Part shown: positions 1-8,882 of the stretch, one piece after another
How positions within the stretch are numbered: the stretch's first letter is position 1
Layout of the letters: every line of letters begins with the position of its first letter
IMG/VR virus record: IMGVR_UViG_3300050821_015776
Span: 1-42,999 of that record
Direction: 5' to 3' (one strand)
Length of the DNA stretch: 42,999 nt
Source of the DNA: a virus
The notes under the pieces: model-generated
Told to the model about the DNA's origin: nothing
Seen by the model: the letters and a program-made list of their open reading frames with translations, nothing else
Database searches by the model: none
Made by a program: the position numbers and the translations under genes

Positions 1-821
1 ATTGCACCGAGATTCGGCCCGGCGGTCGTAGTGGGCCTCACGTCATTAGAAATATATCCCTGGCCGCCCTGCTGATTCTCGTTGTCATACAGCGCGGTTT
101 CACCGACGACATTGTAGAGTTCACAGATTGGAAGTTTATTCGCGGGATAGGTAGGTGCGACGGGAGATGCGTTCTCAGCCCCCGTTGTCCATGCGAGCGT
201 GCCTGACGTGTCAATTGTAAGGACGTCAATGCGGGGATTAGAAACTGGACCAGTGACGGTTGGCGTTGAACCGCCGGTAAACAGGTATCGGGTGCCGTTG
301 ATGTAATAGCTTCCATCTTCTACATAGAGCTGCATCGTCTGCGCAGTCCATGTGCCACTCGTAACCGTGATGCCAGTGATATTGAAACTGGTCAAAAGGC
401 CCGTGATTCCATTCACGTTCTTGTTCAGGGAAAAGGGAACGATATTCGTCGAGCTGCCGGGCCATGCCCAGCCGACGTATGACAAGAGTACTTGGTTGGC
501 GCTCGATGCGGCTATCTGCGTTGAAGTCGTCAAATCGGGACGGCGAAGGAATTGAATGAGATTCGTGACGAAGCCGGCCGCCGTTCCGGGCGCTTTCACG
601 TCATTCGGATTAGTCGGGCTGCCGGTGACGGCCGTAACAGTGATTGTCGTCCCGTTTATCACAATCGGGATCACCTGATTGTTCGAGGGGCCGGTGCCTA
701 GCGCAAGGACGCCGAGCTGCTGATGCGTGAACAAAAAGCTTCCGCCCCGGGCGTCATCGCGTGCGGAATCAAGCTGACTTGCCCTGCCCGTCATGCCGGT
801 TGCAATTGGTCTGCTCTTCAT
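1..821 (-). CDS. tail/fibre-like virion protein, C-terminus cut by window edge
   Basis: The frame is open from an ATG at 821 down to base 1 with no stop, giving at least 273 residues, so this is the N-terminal part of a longer protein. It is rich in Thr, Gly, Ser and Asn. Around residues 175-195 it has the motif YYINGTRYLF and near the end YDNENQQGGQGYI, a pattern I associate with phage tail-fibre or baseplate-associated proteins that carry a carbohydrate- or appendage-like beta region. The start overlaps the stop of the next gene (ATGA at 818-821), indicating translational coupling at the distal end of the tail operon. There is no Shine-Dalgarno site. The role is inferred from composition and position downstream of the tape measure and hub. 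Confidence 0.75.
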   Translation of the reverse strand, partial: MKSRPIATGMTGRASQLDSARDDARGGSFLFTHQQLGVLALGTGPSNNQVIPIVINGTTITVTAVTGSPTNPNDVKAPGTAAGFVTNLIQFLRRPDLTTSTQIAASSANQVLLSYVGWAWPGSSTNIVPFSLNKNVNGITGLLTSFNITGITVTSGTWTAQTMQLYVEDGSYYINGTRYLFTGGSTPTVTGPVSNPRIDVLTIDTSGTLAWTTGAENASPVAPTYPANKLPICELYNVVGETALYDNENQQGGQGYISNDVRPTTTAGPNLGA

Positions 822-1372
822 GAAATGGTGATGTCAATTTCGAGGGTCGTATCGGTTCCACTGGATTTTGAGTAGGGCGAGCTAAATAGCGCGTGGTTGA
901 ACATGTTGCCGGAACCGATTAATGACGATCCTCCGATGAAGCTGCCGCACTCGTAATAAGTTCCGTTCGCAAGCGATGCATCCGGAAAGAAGAACTGGAG
1001 CTGGGCCTCGTTGAAGCCGAGGTCGGCCGCATAGGCGACAGTGGCCCGGTTCGTTGGTGTGGTTAGCGCGGTATCGCTGGCCGCCGGCGTGGTATTCCCA
1101 GTTCCGATCTCTCCCCAGGCTATCCCCAGTGGAAATGGATTTGACCCGGCGTACGCGCTGATTAGGTATTGCACAAGGATGTCCTTGCCATAATTGGAGG
1201 AATCAACTATTAGGTTCTTCTGCTCAACTTCGATTCTTCCGCCACTCAGCAGTTCCCGCGCGAGATCGAGTCTCCGAAGGTCCACAAGCGATTGATAGAG
1301 GTGCAGAGTACCTGCCGGGTGCGACCGGACAATGATCTTCCCTGAAACTGAAAGAGCCTCGCTGGTTTTCAT
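818..1372 (-). CDS. phage tail-associated protein of unknown function
   Basis: This 184-aa protein lies between the hub-like protein and the partial tail/fibre protein in the tail operon. Its middle part (GTGNTTPAASDTALTTPTNRAT, about residues 90-112) is a segment seen in many phage tail and fibre-associated proteins, followed by aromatic and beta-rich sequence ending in LEIDITIS. No catalytic motif is visible. The stop overlaps the next ATG. The leader at 1373-1439 has no Shine-Dalgarno sequence. A baseplate or fibre-connector role is inferred from gene order only. Confidence 0.7.
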   Translation of the reverse strand: MKTSEALSVSGKIIVRSHPAGTLHLYQSLVDLRRLDLARELLSGGRIEVEQKNLIVDSSNYGKDILVQYLISAYAGSNPFPLGIAWGEIGTGNTTPAASDTALTTPTNRATVAYAADLGFNEAQLQFFFPDASLANGTYYECGSFIGGSSLIGSGNMFNHALFSSPYSKSSGTDTTLEIDITIS

Positions 1373-1439
1373 TGGATGTGGGGTTATCTAAATCATAGCG
1401 ACGAATAGGCGGCAAAACCATAGAGCGGCTGTGGAGAAG

Positions 1440-2906
1440 TCAGCTCCATGTGAAGAAATCCCAGCGGAAGCTATCCCATACGTAGGGACTCGTTCCTGGC
1501 GTAGCACTCACGGCTTCGGTAAGCGTCGCGGTTTCCCCGACGACCTCAAGGTTCTCGTTAATCGTCGAGTCGTCCACCTGTGTCTGGGTCGCTTCTTCTT
1601 GGAGGAGTGTCGTCATGAGATCGGTGAAGGTCACGTTATCCGACCCGATGCACTCGACCTGGTATTCAAGCTGGCCGTTCGCGCCTGGCACGTAGCCGGT
1701 CGCTTCGACCCGCTTGATGACGAGCTGCTTGTCCGAGATCCCGAACGCAGGGAGATTGACGGTGATTACCTGGCCTATCGCGCATCCGGGGACGAGCGTC
1801 TTGAACTTGATGTCATACACCGGATGGCCGAACTGGAGGACGGCCGCCTGCGCCCGCTGCTGGGCCTCCGGAACCGATGTGATCTTCACATCGACAATGA
1901 CCGTCTGGTATTCGCCATAGGTGGCGATACTCGCCGCGTTGCCCGCGTGCGCGACGATTGGCACTTTCGCATTGCCATACACCTTCACGGTGTGGCCGTT
2001 GGCGGGTGCGCCGGCGGTGAACTGAATCCACCGTTGGGCGTCGTTATAGAGGACCTGCACCGAGCCGGGCGCCGTCTGGTTCGCCGTGCCGACAGTCTGG
2101 GCGACTCCGTCCAACGTTACCGTGATGGTGGCAATGTCGTAGGGATACGACGTGGTGAAGAACTGCGTAGTGCCATCGGTCGGAAAGCTGTCAGGCGTGT
2201 TCCCCGCGGTGAAGGTCTTCACATATGTGCCACCGATAACAAACACGCTGTTCTGCATGTTCTGCAGATTGAGATCCACGTCAAGCGAGTTCCATTCAAT
2301 CTTGCCGCTCGTCGCATCCACCGTGATAGGGGCGACACCGCCTTCGCCCACGGCGTTATCTACGTCGCCCAGGAAAAAATGGATGTCTTTGTTCGGATCG
2401 ATGTACCAGTCCCATCCGATGAGCTTCGCGAGCGACTGAAGGCACTTGGTCGGCTGCTGGTAATTGAACTTGATCGACGGCACGAGGAAATTCGCTTTCT
2501 GGACGTGGTTCGTCGTGAAGCCCTTGCCAACGGCAAAATTGGTGATGATGTCGACCACGATGTCGTGAGGGTCCATCATCGCGTAGTTCTTTTTGACCAG
2601 ATTCCCGTCGAGTAAATATCCGTAGTCGCTTACAGTGATTTGATTCGTAATGAGAAGACCTTCAATAGTTGCTTCCACTTCTGTCACCGTACCCCCAAAG
2701 ATGACTCCGGTGGAATCGTAGAGTTGAACAGAATTGCCGATCGCCGGAATGGTGATTGCCGGATAGGTTTGTCCGACACCTTGCCTAACCGTGAACTTCA
2801 AATTTGCGTTTTCCTTTGTGAGCACTGAAACGCAGTCGATAGATTTGTAATCGACCGACGATGAAATATCGGTACCATTGCATTTGACGATTACGGGATT
2901 CGTCAT
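1440..2906 (-). CDS. tail-tip/baseplate hub-like protein
   Basis: This 488-aa protein is encoded immediately after the tape measure gene with a 3-bp gap, the usual place for distal tail or hub proteins in siphoviruses. The N-terminal half contains FTVRQGVGQTYPAI and, at about residues 160-180, LAKLIGWDWYIDPNKDIHFF. This kind of sequence is typical of phage hub domains related to T4 gp27 and Mu gpD, in which a beta barrel is followed by a conserved W-x-I-D-P-N strand. The C-terminus is acidic and Thr-rich, then ends in WDSFRWDFFTWS, a short aromatic tail. The family placement is by motif and position; no peptidase domain is visible. Confidence 0.75.
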   Translation of the reverse strand: MTNPVIVKCNGTDISSSVDYKSIDCVSVLTKENANLKFTVRQGVGQTYPAITIPAIGNSVQLYDSTGVIFGGTVTEVEATIEGLLITNQITVSDYGYLLDGNLVKKNYAMMDPHDIVVDIITNFAVGKGFTTNHVQKANFLVPSIKFNYQQPTKCLQSLAKLIGWDWYIDPNKDIHFFLGDVDNAVGEGGVAPITVDATSGKIEWNSLDVDLNLQNMQNSVFVIGGTYVKTFTAGNTPDSFPTDGTTQFFTTSYPYDIATITVTLDGVAQTVGTANQTAPGSVQVLYNDAQRWIQFTAGAPANGHTVKVYGNAKVPIVAHAGNAASIATYGEYQTVIVDVKITSVPEAQQRAQAAVLQFGHPVYDIKFKTLVPGCAIGQVITVNLPAFGISDKQLVIKRVEATGYVPGANGQLEYQVECIGSDNVTFTDLMTTLLQEEATQTQVDDSTINENLEVVGETATLTEAVSATPGTSPYVWDSFRWDFFTWS

Positions 2907-2909
2907 ATA

Positions 2910-4652
2910 TCAGGATGCGTAGTTACGGGTCCTGAGCGACATATTGATCTGCTTTGCGAGCAAGTCCCCGATCTGGCGGATTGCCGACGAATCGGCCGGA
3001 AAGATCCCGCCATTGATGTTTATAACGATCTGCTGACCACCGGGACCGCCGGCTCCCATTGAAGACAGCGGCACGACTGCCTCCGGCCCCCCTTCCCCGA
3101 TAAGCGCAAGGGTCGGACCGGTGACTATCCCGCCAGCGGCGAGCATCGGGATGTCCGGGATATTAAATCCGAGATTGAGGGCGGGCGTGGCGATCTTCGT
3201 GCCGGGTATGGAAATGGACGGGAGCGAAATATGGATCGCATCAAGCGCATTGATGAAGGCGTTAATGCCCCAGATCTCGTAGTTAATGCCGTCCTTTATG
3301 GTCGTCTTGATGACGTTCCAAATAGTGCCGAGAAAGTCGGACATACCTTGCCACGCGGTGTTCCAGATATTTCCTATCTCTCCGAGCGAGGAACTAAACA
3401 GGCTCTTAACCCAATTCCAGCCGGTCGAGAAGAACGATTCGAGAGTTTGCCATGTAGCGACAAAGTTGTCGCGAATATAATCCCAATTCTCGACGACGGC
3501 GACACCAATCGCGACAAGTGCGGCGATCGCGACGGCTACGGCAGCGGCGATGCCTACGAAGGCGGCGCTCAATCCGGCGGTAAGCGCAAGGCCGACAGTC
3601 CCCACAACAACAAGGACGGTGCCGAGGATCGTGAGCATGACGCCGAGGACGCCGACGAACACAAGGAGCGCTTCGGTGAGCTTCGGGTGAGCGGTGATCC
3701 ACGAGTCTACTGCATCAATGATCTTTACAAACACTTCCAAAAGCTTAGTGAGCAACGGCAACTGGGTGCTTCCCATATCGGACAGGAGCTTATTAAAGCT
3801 GGCCATCGCTATGGAGAGCTGGCCGGTGAGTGTCTCAGCGTAGGCTTGAGATTGACCATTTACCGCGCCTTGAACCGCTTGCAATGCCTCCATGCCGGAG
3901 AGGCCGTCTTTGATCTGAATGCCGTAGGTCGCAAGAGCGCGGCCCTGGCCGTTCATGGCAAGAATGACCTGATTCGTGGCAGTCGCGAGGTCGATGTTCT
4001 TCGCGCGAGCGAGATCCATCGCGGCCTGGTTGACTTGCATCGCTTCGCTCACACTTTTGGTGGCCGTAAAGGCCTGTGAGAGGCTCCGCGTGCTATCAGC
4101 AATCGAAAAGCCCAGCGACACGTTTGCGGTAGCCTGGGTATCGAGTTTGCCGGTAATGTCATCAAGGCTGTCACCCTCAAGCTGCTGTGAATTCTGGAGG
4201 ATGTCAAGTTGGGCCTGATACTTGGCCATATTGACCTGATCGGTGGCGATTTTGGCGGCTGCGGCTTCGTGAGCGGCGGCGACTTTCTCCGTGCTGCCAG
4301 TGTGCGTGTCGAGGGTGGCGGTCGCTGACGCGATTGACGCCTTATAGCTGTCGATCTTGTCCTGAAGGAATTTGACCTGCGTCGCGTATGAGTTGCTGGA
4401 GGTGCTCGCGCCCGCCATTGCATCCGTCACGGCCTGCTTCAGATTGTCCTGGGATTCTTGAACGTTCGCCGCTGAATCGACGATGCCCACGTAGGCCGCG
4501 GTGATGGCGGCCCCTGCAATCGCAAGCTGCGTTCCCGCCGTAACGGCCGCCTGGCTCATATCCTTCAGGTTATTCTGAGCGTTCTCAAGCCCGGCCGCTG
4601 ATTGGTCGACCGCCTGGATGATAATTTCTAAAATTGATTGCGATGCGGCCAT
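2910..4652 (-). CDS. tail tape measure protein
   Basis: This 580-aa protein sets tail length and is probably released into the cell at infection. It shows the full tape-measure pattern: an N-terminal coiled region (VDQSAAGLENAQNNLKDM), long Ala/Thr-rich helices with QAQLDILQNSQQL, a hydrophobic central segment of about 60 residues (roughly 325-385, ALLVFVGVLGVMLTILGTVL and following), and a C-terminal GGIVTGPTLALIGEGGPEAV motif common in these proteins. It sits between the 98-aa membrane protein and chaperone genes upstream and the hub downstream. At 580 aa it is on the short side, implying a fairly short tail, by the general correlation between tape measure length and tail length. There is no Shine-Dalgarno site before the ATG at 4652. 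Confidence 0.93.
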   Translation of the reverse strand: MAASQSILEIIIQAVDQSAAGLENAQNNLKDMSQAAVTAGTQLAIAGAAITAAYVGIVDSAANVQESQDNLKQAVTDAMAGASTSSNSYATQVKFLQDKIDSYKASIASATATLDTHTGSTEKVAAAHEAAAAKIATDQVNMAKYQAQLDILQNSQQLEGDSLDDITGKLDTQATANVSLGFSIADSTRSLSQAFTATKSVSEAMQVNQAAMDLARAKNIDLATATNQVILAMNGQGRALATYGIQIKDGLSGMEALQAVQGAVNGQSQAYAETLTGQLSIAMASFNKLLSDMGSTQLPLLTKLLEVFVKIIDAVDSWITAHPKLTEALLVFVGVLGVMLTILGTVLVVVGTVGLALTAGLSAAFVGIAAAVAVAIAALVAIGVAVVENWDYIRDNFVATWQTLESFFSTGWNWVKSLFSSSLGEIGNIWNTAWQGMSDFLGTIWNVIKTTIKDGINYEIWGINAFINALDAIHISLPSISIPGTKIATPALNLGFNIPDIPMLAAGGIVTGPTLALIGEGGPEAVVPLSSMGAGGPGGQQIVININGGIFPADSSAIRQIGDLLAKQINMSLRTRNYAS

Positions 4653-4674
4653 TACAAGCGAGGATCGGTTGCGA

Positions 4675-4971
4675 TTACGAGGCGGTTTGTGGTTTAAGTG
4701 AAGTGAGAGATGCAGGCAAGCCCGTCCATTCGCACTGGCGGCAACGCACGGTGACTATTCTCATTTTGGGGATGAGATAGAGGACAATCGTTGCTGGTAT
4801 TAGGACAACATCAGCGAGCGCCAATGGAATAAATAGCAGCCATCCGATAATCGGGATGCACATCGTTATGATGCTACCGAGCACGAGCGATAGCGCAAGC
4901 CCCGCCGGACTCCACGACCACAATTTGTATGCATGGCACTGTGGGCAAGCAATCTTTAGCTTTTTGAGCAT
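4675..4971 (-). CDS. small zinc-ribbon membrane protein
   Basis: This 98-aa protein begins with CPQC (residues 9-12), continues with two hydrophobic helices (about 24-44 and 46-68, GSIITMCIPIIGWLLFIPLA) and ends with CRQC (77-80). The two Cys pairs on either side of a membrane hairpin suggest one zinc site formed on the cytoplasmic face. Its position between the GT chaperone and the tape measure is unusual for a membrane protein. No function can be assigned; a membrane factor, lysis aid or envelope-directed component are possibilities. Confidence 0.7.
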   Translation of the reverse strand: MLKKLKIACPQCHAYKLWSWSPAGLALSLVLGSIITMCIPIIGWLLFIPLALADVVLIPATIVLYLIPKMRIVTVRCRQCEWTGLPASLTSLKPQTAS

Positions 4972-5048
4972 TGATGAATGTAAGTTGTTTATTGACCTTT
5001 CCTATCGTTTTAACAATGCCCCGAAACCGGCGTTTTGGCAAGGGGCGG

Positions 5049-5572
5049 CTACTGCTTTGCCCGGCGGTTCGCCTCCTCTGCTTCCTCATGGAGCATTGAG
5101 AGAACGACGTCGATAAACCATTTTGGCTGGTCCTGATACGTGTGCCAATCCCAGTGCATTTCCCTGCAAATGATCGCAGCGATCTGTTCGGGATAGAGCT
5201 CGGCACGTCCAACGGCGAAGAAGGTGTGCCAGCGGTGATCAACTTCGCCTGCTAAAAATTTCCGTCAGCGAGCGTTTTAACTTCGTTGAGGATGGTGGTG
5301 TATTCCGCCGCGGGAAGGTCCTGTAAACGATCGGCGAGGTTCTCTGTTGAGCCTTCGAGCGAGACAACTGCCGTTTCGATGAGTTTTATGTTGCGCTCGA
5401 TACCCACGACCATCGACAGTTTGGCTTGTGGCGAACCGTCGGCCTGCGCGGACACTTCCTGTGAACCGAATATCTGCCTGAGAACGTTGTTCACTTCCCG
5501 GGCGGTCAAGAACGTCTTTACGATGACCTGCCGGCCGCCGGGCGTGGTGAATTCTTTTGTTTCTCTTTCCAT
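5049..5572 (-). CDS. tail assembly chaperone GT fusion made by -1 frameshift
   Basis: Reading gene G from 5572 and slipping back one base on A AAT TTT (5255-5261) just before the G stop yields a continuous 174-aa product: 106 residues of G followed by 68 new residues starting LAGEVDHRW and ending EEANRRAKQ with the stop at 5049-5051. The extension has good protein-like sequence (EMHWDWHTYQDQPKWFIDVV) and no in-frame ATG of its own until well inside. This is the lambda gpG/gpGT arrangement: the fusion binds tape measure and major tail protein during tail assembly, and the ratio of G to GT is set by frameshifting. The position between major tail protein and tape measure fits exactly. The slip itself is inferred. 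Confidence 0.85.
5252..5572 (-). CDS. tail assembly chaperone, unshifted G product
   Basis: This 106-aa zero-frame product has the stop TAG at 5252-5254. It contains FTTPGGRQVIVKTFLTAREVNNVLRQIF and a helical, acidic C-terminus ending LADGNF, fitting small tail chaperones that bind the tape measure. It lies between the major tail protein gene and the tape measure region. The final codons AAT TTT are part of the slippery heptamer that gives the GT form. There is no clear Shine-Dalgarno sequence before the ATG at 5572 (leader rich in A and C). Confidence 0.85.
   Translation of the reverse strand: MERETKEFTTPGGRQVIVKTFLTAREVNNVLRQIFGSQEVSAQADGSPQAKLSMVVGIERNIKLIETAVVSLEGSTENLADRLQDLPAAEYTTILNEVKTLADGNF
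5255..5261 (-). promoter_or_regulatory. programmed -1 ribosomal frameshift site
   Basis: On the minus strand the codons GGA AAT TTT TAG contain A AAT TTT, which fits the X XXY YYZ rule (X=A, Y=T, Z=T), directly before the G stop. Shifting -1 reads TTA GCA GGC and opens 68 further codons. The site abutting the stop codon may itself help pausing; no strong pseudoknot was obvious by eye. Confidence 0.8.
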
Positions 5573-5599
5573 GGTGAGGATTTTGTTTGATTAACTGAT

Positions 5600-6796
5600 T
5601 TAGTAGCTTGCGACCGTATTCGTCGTTGTGACGGCGATCATCTCGCTCGTGGTCGTGTTATAGACGGCCTTAAATTTTAACGTTTGGTAAACGAGGTCCT
5701 TAACTTTGAACGGACGCGAGATGTCTTTGAAGTACACCTTGTCGAACAGTATTTTCACTGTCGGATGCGAGGGGACAACACCGATGCTCACGTCGCTGTT
5801 TGTAAGAGAGACGAGCATCGCCTGCGCGACGTTCGGGGTGACGAGTGCAACTGTCTTGAAATCCGACTCGTTCTGCCAGATGGCTTCGAGCGTACCCTCC
5901 ACCTTGAACTCCTTATTGAGAAAGTCCTGGGGGGCGACATTCGAGAGCACCTCCTGATCTTCGAGGTTCGAGTCGATCGTCATTTTGAACGATTTGAGCT
6001 TGACCGGGTTTCCGCTGAACGTGAGCGTTCCGATCGCGCCGGTGGATGCTACCGAGAGGTCGAACGCCGACGCGCTGACGATTGCCGCCACCATGGCGCC
6101 TGCCGGGACATTGGTACCTGATACGGGCATACCGACGTTCAGGAGCGTCGTGCTGATGCTGAGACCCGTCACGTGGATTGTTGTTGCCGCTGTGCCGGTC
6201 GCCGTTAGCGTGCCGTTTACTCCGGCGACGCTCGGCGCATACGAGAACGACATGTACTGCGGGAGGAACCGGTTTTCCGCCGCGATCGACGGGGTGAACG
6301 TGCTCTGCGATACGCCCTTCAGCGCTTTTACCGAAAGCGACAGTTCCGCGAATTTCTTCAGCTCAACGTCGAATTCCGTCTTATGGATCACGCCGAGCGC
6401 GTGTGAGTAGTCCACGCCCGCCAGCGGATCATGGATGAACATCGTGAGTGACTGGTGCTGTGCAGACTCGCCGACGGTCGCCTTGTGGTCATAGACGGTC
6501 GATTCGCCCGCGTGCGTGCTGTCGGCGTTCGCGCCGAGCTGCGCGAGGAGGAGGAGCGGCAGACTCTGGTCCGTTACCGGAACTTTGACCGTACCTTCCA
6601 TCCAGTTTTTGACGCGGAATTCGCCTACGGAATCTTCGATGATCCCGTACGCTTCATCCTGCTCGACATTTTCGAATTTCTCGTCAAGCGAGAGGTCGCT
6701 GAACGGGAGCCAATATGAGGCGGAGCCGATAGCAGTCCCGCGGGTCGTTTCCTTTGCTATGCCGACTGCCCCTAATCTTCCTATTCCTTTTGGCAT
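5600..6796 (-). CDS. major tail tube protein
   Basis: This 398-aa protein is the tail tube building block by position (head-tail joining genes upstream, G/GT and tape measure downstream) and by its N-terminus, MPKGIGRLGAVGIAKETTRGTA, a common opening of phage tail tube proteins, with beta-rich sequence after it. The C-terminal part contains KSFKMTIDSNLEDQEVL, typical of the tail tube fold. About residues 190-268 form an inserted Thr/Ser/Gly module (SISTTLLNVGMPVSGTNVPAGAMV) that also appears, diverged, in two other virion proteins here (8003-8875 and 8956-9603). The insert probably decorates the tail surface; that is inference. Confidence 0.85.
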   Translation of the reverse strand: MPKGIGRLGAVGIAKETTRGTAIGSASYWLPFSDLSLDEKFENVEQDEAYGIIEDSVGEFRVKNWMEGTVKVPVTDQSLPLLLLAQLGANADSTHAGESTVYDHKATVGESAQHQSLTMFIHDPLAGVDYSHALGVIHKTEFDVELKKFAELSLSVKALKGVSQSTFTPSIAAENRFLPQYMSFSYAPSVAGVNGTLTATGTAATTIHVTGLSISTTLLNVGMPVSGTNVPAGAMVAAIVSASAFDLSVASTGAIGTLTFSGNPVKLKSFKMTIDSNLEDQEVLSNVAPQDFLNKEFKVEGTLEAIWQNESDFKTVALVTPNVAQAMLVSLTNSDVSIGVVPSHPTVKILFDKVYFKDISRPFKVKDLVYQTLKFKAVYNTTTSEMIAVTTTNTVASY

Positions 6797-6798
6797 GG

Positions 6799-7053
6799 TT
6801 ATTCGTTATTGGTTTCTTTACTGTCTTCGACCTTTTCAGGTTCCGGAATCATCGGCTTCCGCCTTGCGAGATAGATCTTCTGCGCGTCATCGATAGTGGC
6901 CGCGCGCACGGAGATGGCCTGATAGCCATTCGTCTCGGGGTAGAAATATTCGTTCTCAAGGACGGAGGCCGCGATTGCGGTCGTCGGCTGAACGTCCTTG
7001 TTTGCGGCGGAATCGCCGTCGATCATTTTGTTTTGAGTTGAGGATATATCCAC
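6799..7053 (-). CDS. small hypothetical phage protein between tail genes
   Basis: This 84-aa protein uses GTG at 7053 and stops 2 bp before the major tail protein start. It contains NEYFYPETNGYQAISVRAATIDDAQKIYLARRK and a charged tail. The sequence resembles a short scaffold- or connector-associated protein, but no family is recognised. Tight spacing on both sides supports a real operon gene. Confidence 0.65.
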   Translation of the reverse strand: MDISSTQNKMIDGDSAANKDVQPTTAIAASVLENEYFYPETNGYQAISVRAATIDDAQKIYLARRKPMIPEPEKVEDSKETNNE

Positions 7054-7070
7054 GAATGTAATGAGTTAAT

Positions 7071-7535
7071 TTATTGGACTGCCGCGGGCACGAGGACCTT
7101 TGCTTTCAATTGTAGGGCGTAAATCACATAAGTGATAGAGCCGCTACTCACAGGCCCCGGAGGGTCAAGGATCGCGGGTGATACGCCTCCGACCGCCATG
7201 CCCTGCAAGGTCACATCGTTGTCGAAAACCTGCAACGTGTTGTCAATCAGGCTTTCGAGGTAAGTGGGGTCGGTGGGCCGCAGGTTCTCCGGCGTTGTGA
7301 CCACCATGACATACCATGTGTATTCGCGCAGGTTCGTGGCGACATCGTAGTACTCGGAAGCGCTTACCGTGGGCGGAATGACGAGCGCGGCCGGAAACGA
7401 CCCCCAGGTACGATCGAGCGGGTTGAGTTTCGTGAAATCATCGGCACTTACCGATCCGAGCACACCGCTTGCGACGAGCGACCGCAGATCGGTGATGATG
7501 GATTGCTTTATGTTTTGTGCCGGTGTTTTAGCCAT
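7071..7535 (-). CDS. tail terminator-like protein
   Basis: This 154-aa protein overlaps the preceding HK97 gp10-like gene by 8 bp and precedes the tail tube operon. It starts with a helix (IKQSIITDLRSLVASG) and follows with beta strands including YYDVATNLREYTWYVMVVTTPE and a final strand ALQLKAKVLVP. That layout and position match tail terminator or completion proteins, which form the ring capping the tail tube at the head end. No direct motif proves the family, so the call rests on gene order and architecture. Confidence 0.65.
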   Translation of the reverse strand: MAKTPAQNIKQSIITDLRSLVASGVLGSVSADDFTKLNPLDRTWGSFPAALVIPPTVSASEYYDVATNLREYTWYVMVVTTPENLRPTDPTYLESLIDNTLQVFDNDVTLQGMAVGGVSPAILDPPGPVSSGSITYVIYALQLKAKVLVPAAVQ

Positions 7536-7998
7536 TGGCTTGGTTTGCGATCGCTAGGGTTACCTGGTCGAGCGCGGTACCGAACAGCGTGTCAATCTCC
7601 GGCTGTGCCGACGCAACGATTCTTTCCATGAAGGGGTTTGCCTTCGTGCCAGGGTGATGGACAAGCGTGCCATAGATCTCGCCGGTCTGCGCATTCGCAA
7701 GGACACGCTTATTCACGGGCCGGATCTCATGCGGCGCCGTGCCGAACTCGACATAGGGCGCGTAGCTCGCCCGCGGATACCATCGCGCCATCAGATTGCC
7801 GACCTCGAACGCCCAGTTCTGCACAAGGTAGCCGGTGCGGATGGGAACGGTTGCCGCGGTCGTGAACTTCGCAAGGATCGCCTGCGCTGCCACGATTGCC
7901 CGCTGCACGATCGGTGCGGAGATCGCCGGATAGTTGGCAAGGGCTTCCTGGAGCTTTGGGAGGTTGGGGATGGTTACTCTAAATTGCGTGTCGGCCAT
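7528..7998 (-). CDS. HK97 gp10-like head-tail joining protein
   Basis: This 156-aa protein carries the family signature of HK97 gp10-like proteins: VPIRTGYLVQNW, then YAPYVEFGTAPHEIRP, then a C-terminal HHPGTKANPFMERIV. The proteins join tail to head or act as tail completion factors in siphoviruses. It starts at ATG 7998, 4 bp after the connector stop, and overlaps the terminator-like gene. Confidence is high because the YVEFGT...HPGTK..PFM pattern is quite specific. Confidence 0.88.
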   Translation of the reverse strand: MADTQFRVTIPNLPKLQEALANYPAISAPIVQRAIVAAQAILAKFTTAATVPIRTGYLVQNWAFEVGNLMARWYPRASYAPYVEFGTAPHEIRPVNKRVLANAQTGEIYGTLVHHPGTKANPFMERIVASAQPEIDTLFGTALDQVTLAIANQANG

Positions 7999-8002
7999 GT
8001 GA

Positions 8003-8875
8003 TTAGAAAATGAGTGCCGGACGGCGGTAATTATTGATCACATTCTGATCGAAGGAATCGAGGCCATCGCGCCACGCGGTCGTAGCGCCCGCGATGTTTT
8101 CGCTTGCTTTGCCGTCGAGCTGACGCCGCTTGTAAATGCGGACCACAATGTTTTCACAAAGATTGGAGAGATCACTCGGAAGCTGATGGCTTGCGCCATT
8201 TCCGGCGTTCTGCCAGTCCACCGGATACCCGGCGACGTAGGTAGCGCGGATCATGTTGTTGTAGAGTCCGGGAATCGAGCCGTAGACGCGGATGATGCCG
8301 GAACGACCCTGCTGGTCGAGTTCGAACTGGTCCTGAATAAAGGATGTCCATTGAGGATTGCTCGGGGTGCCGGAGCGCCACTGGAATGAGATGAGGCCGC
8401 TGATCTCGAACACGGCTCCGGTCAGCGAAACGCTCGCGGGTTGGCTCATGGTGAGCGCTCCCGAAGTGCCAACAGTTGCGACGGTCGTGCCCTGCGGAAA
8501 GAGGCCCTGAATGTTGTACAGCGGCATGCCGGCAACGATGCCGATATACGGAGCGACGGTCACGGATGTGGAGCCTGCTGTCAGATTCCCGGTGACCGTG
8601 AGATAGGTGACGGGGGAATTGCGGAGGACAAGGTGTTCCTGGTTCCTTCCCCGCGCAGTATAGACGTCGTTCGTGTACGTTTTCTGCACGAAATGGCCGT
8701 CGTTCGGGTAGGCTTCGAGGCCCGTCTTGCCACACTCGCGCTCAATGTAGTCGGTGACGGAATTGATCATGCGCGTCAAAACCGCATCTTTGTCGTCGAT
8801 AGTGATGTCCAACCTGTCTTTAACGCGCGATAAAGTTGTGAGGGCGTATTTTGCAACCTGTTCTTGAGTGGTCAT
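8003..8875 (-). CDS. head-tail connector (gp6/gp15-like adaptor) with inserted module
   Basis: This 290-aa protein begins TLSRVKDRLDITIDDKDAVLTRMINSVTDYIERECG, the usual opening of the phage head-tail connector family. The C-terminus has LCENIVVRIYKRRQLDGKASENIAGATTAWRDG, again typical of adaptors that bind the portal. The middle (about 85-150) is enlarged by a Ser/Thr/Gly segment (GNLTAGSTSVTVAPYIGIVAG) resembling modules in the tail tube and 8956-9603 proteins. At 290 aa it is longer than the usual 100-200 because of this insert. Confidence 0.85.
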   Translation of the reverse strand: MTTQEQVAKYALTTLSRVKDRLDITIDDKDAVLTRMINSVTDYIERECGKTGLEAYPNDGHFVQKTYTNDVYTARGRNQEHLVLRNSPVTYLTVTGNLTAGSTSVTVAPYIGIVAGMPLYNIQGLFPQGTTVATVGTSGALTMSQPASVSLTGAVFEISGLISFQWRSGTPSNPQWTSFIQDQFELDQQGRSGIIRVYGSIPGLYNNMIRATYVAGYPVDWQNAGNGASHQLPSDLSNLCENIVVRIYKRRQLDGKASENIAGATTAWRDGLDSFDQNVINNYRRPALIF

Positions 8876-8882
8876 TGTAGAT

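Noticed and set aside
1431-2615. Plus-strand 394-codon frame
   Set aside because: Complete antisense overlap with the hub-like gene; Arg/Asp/His-rich translation is a shadow of the minus frame.
4874-5242. Minus-strand 122-codon frame across the GT region
   Set aside because: The -1 frame from gene G gives better protein sequence there, and this frame is Arg/Ser-rich without domain signal.
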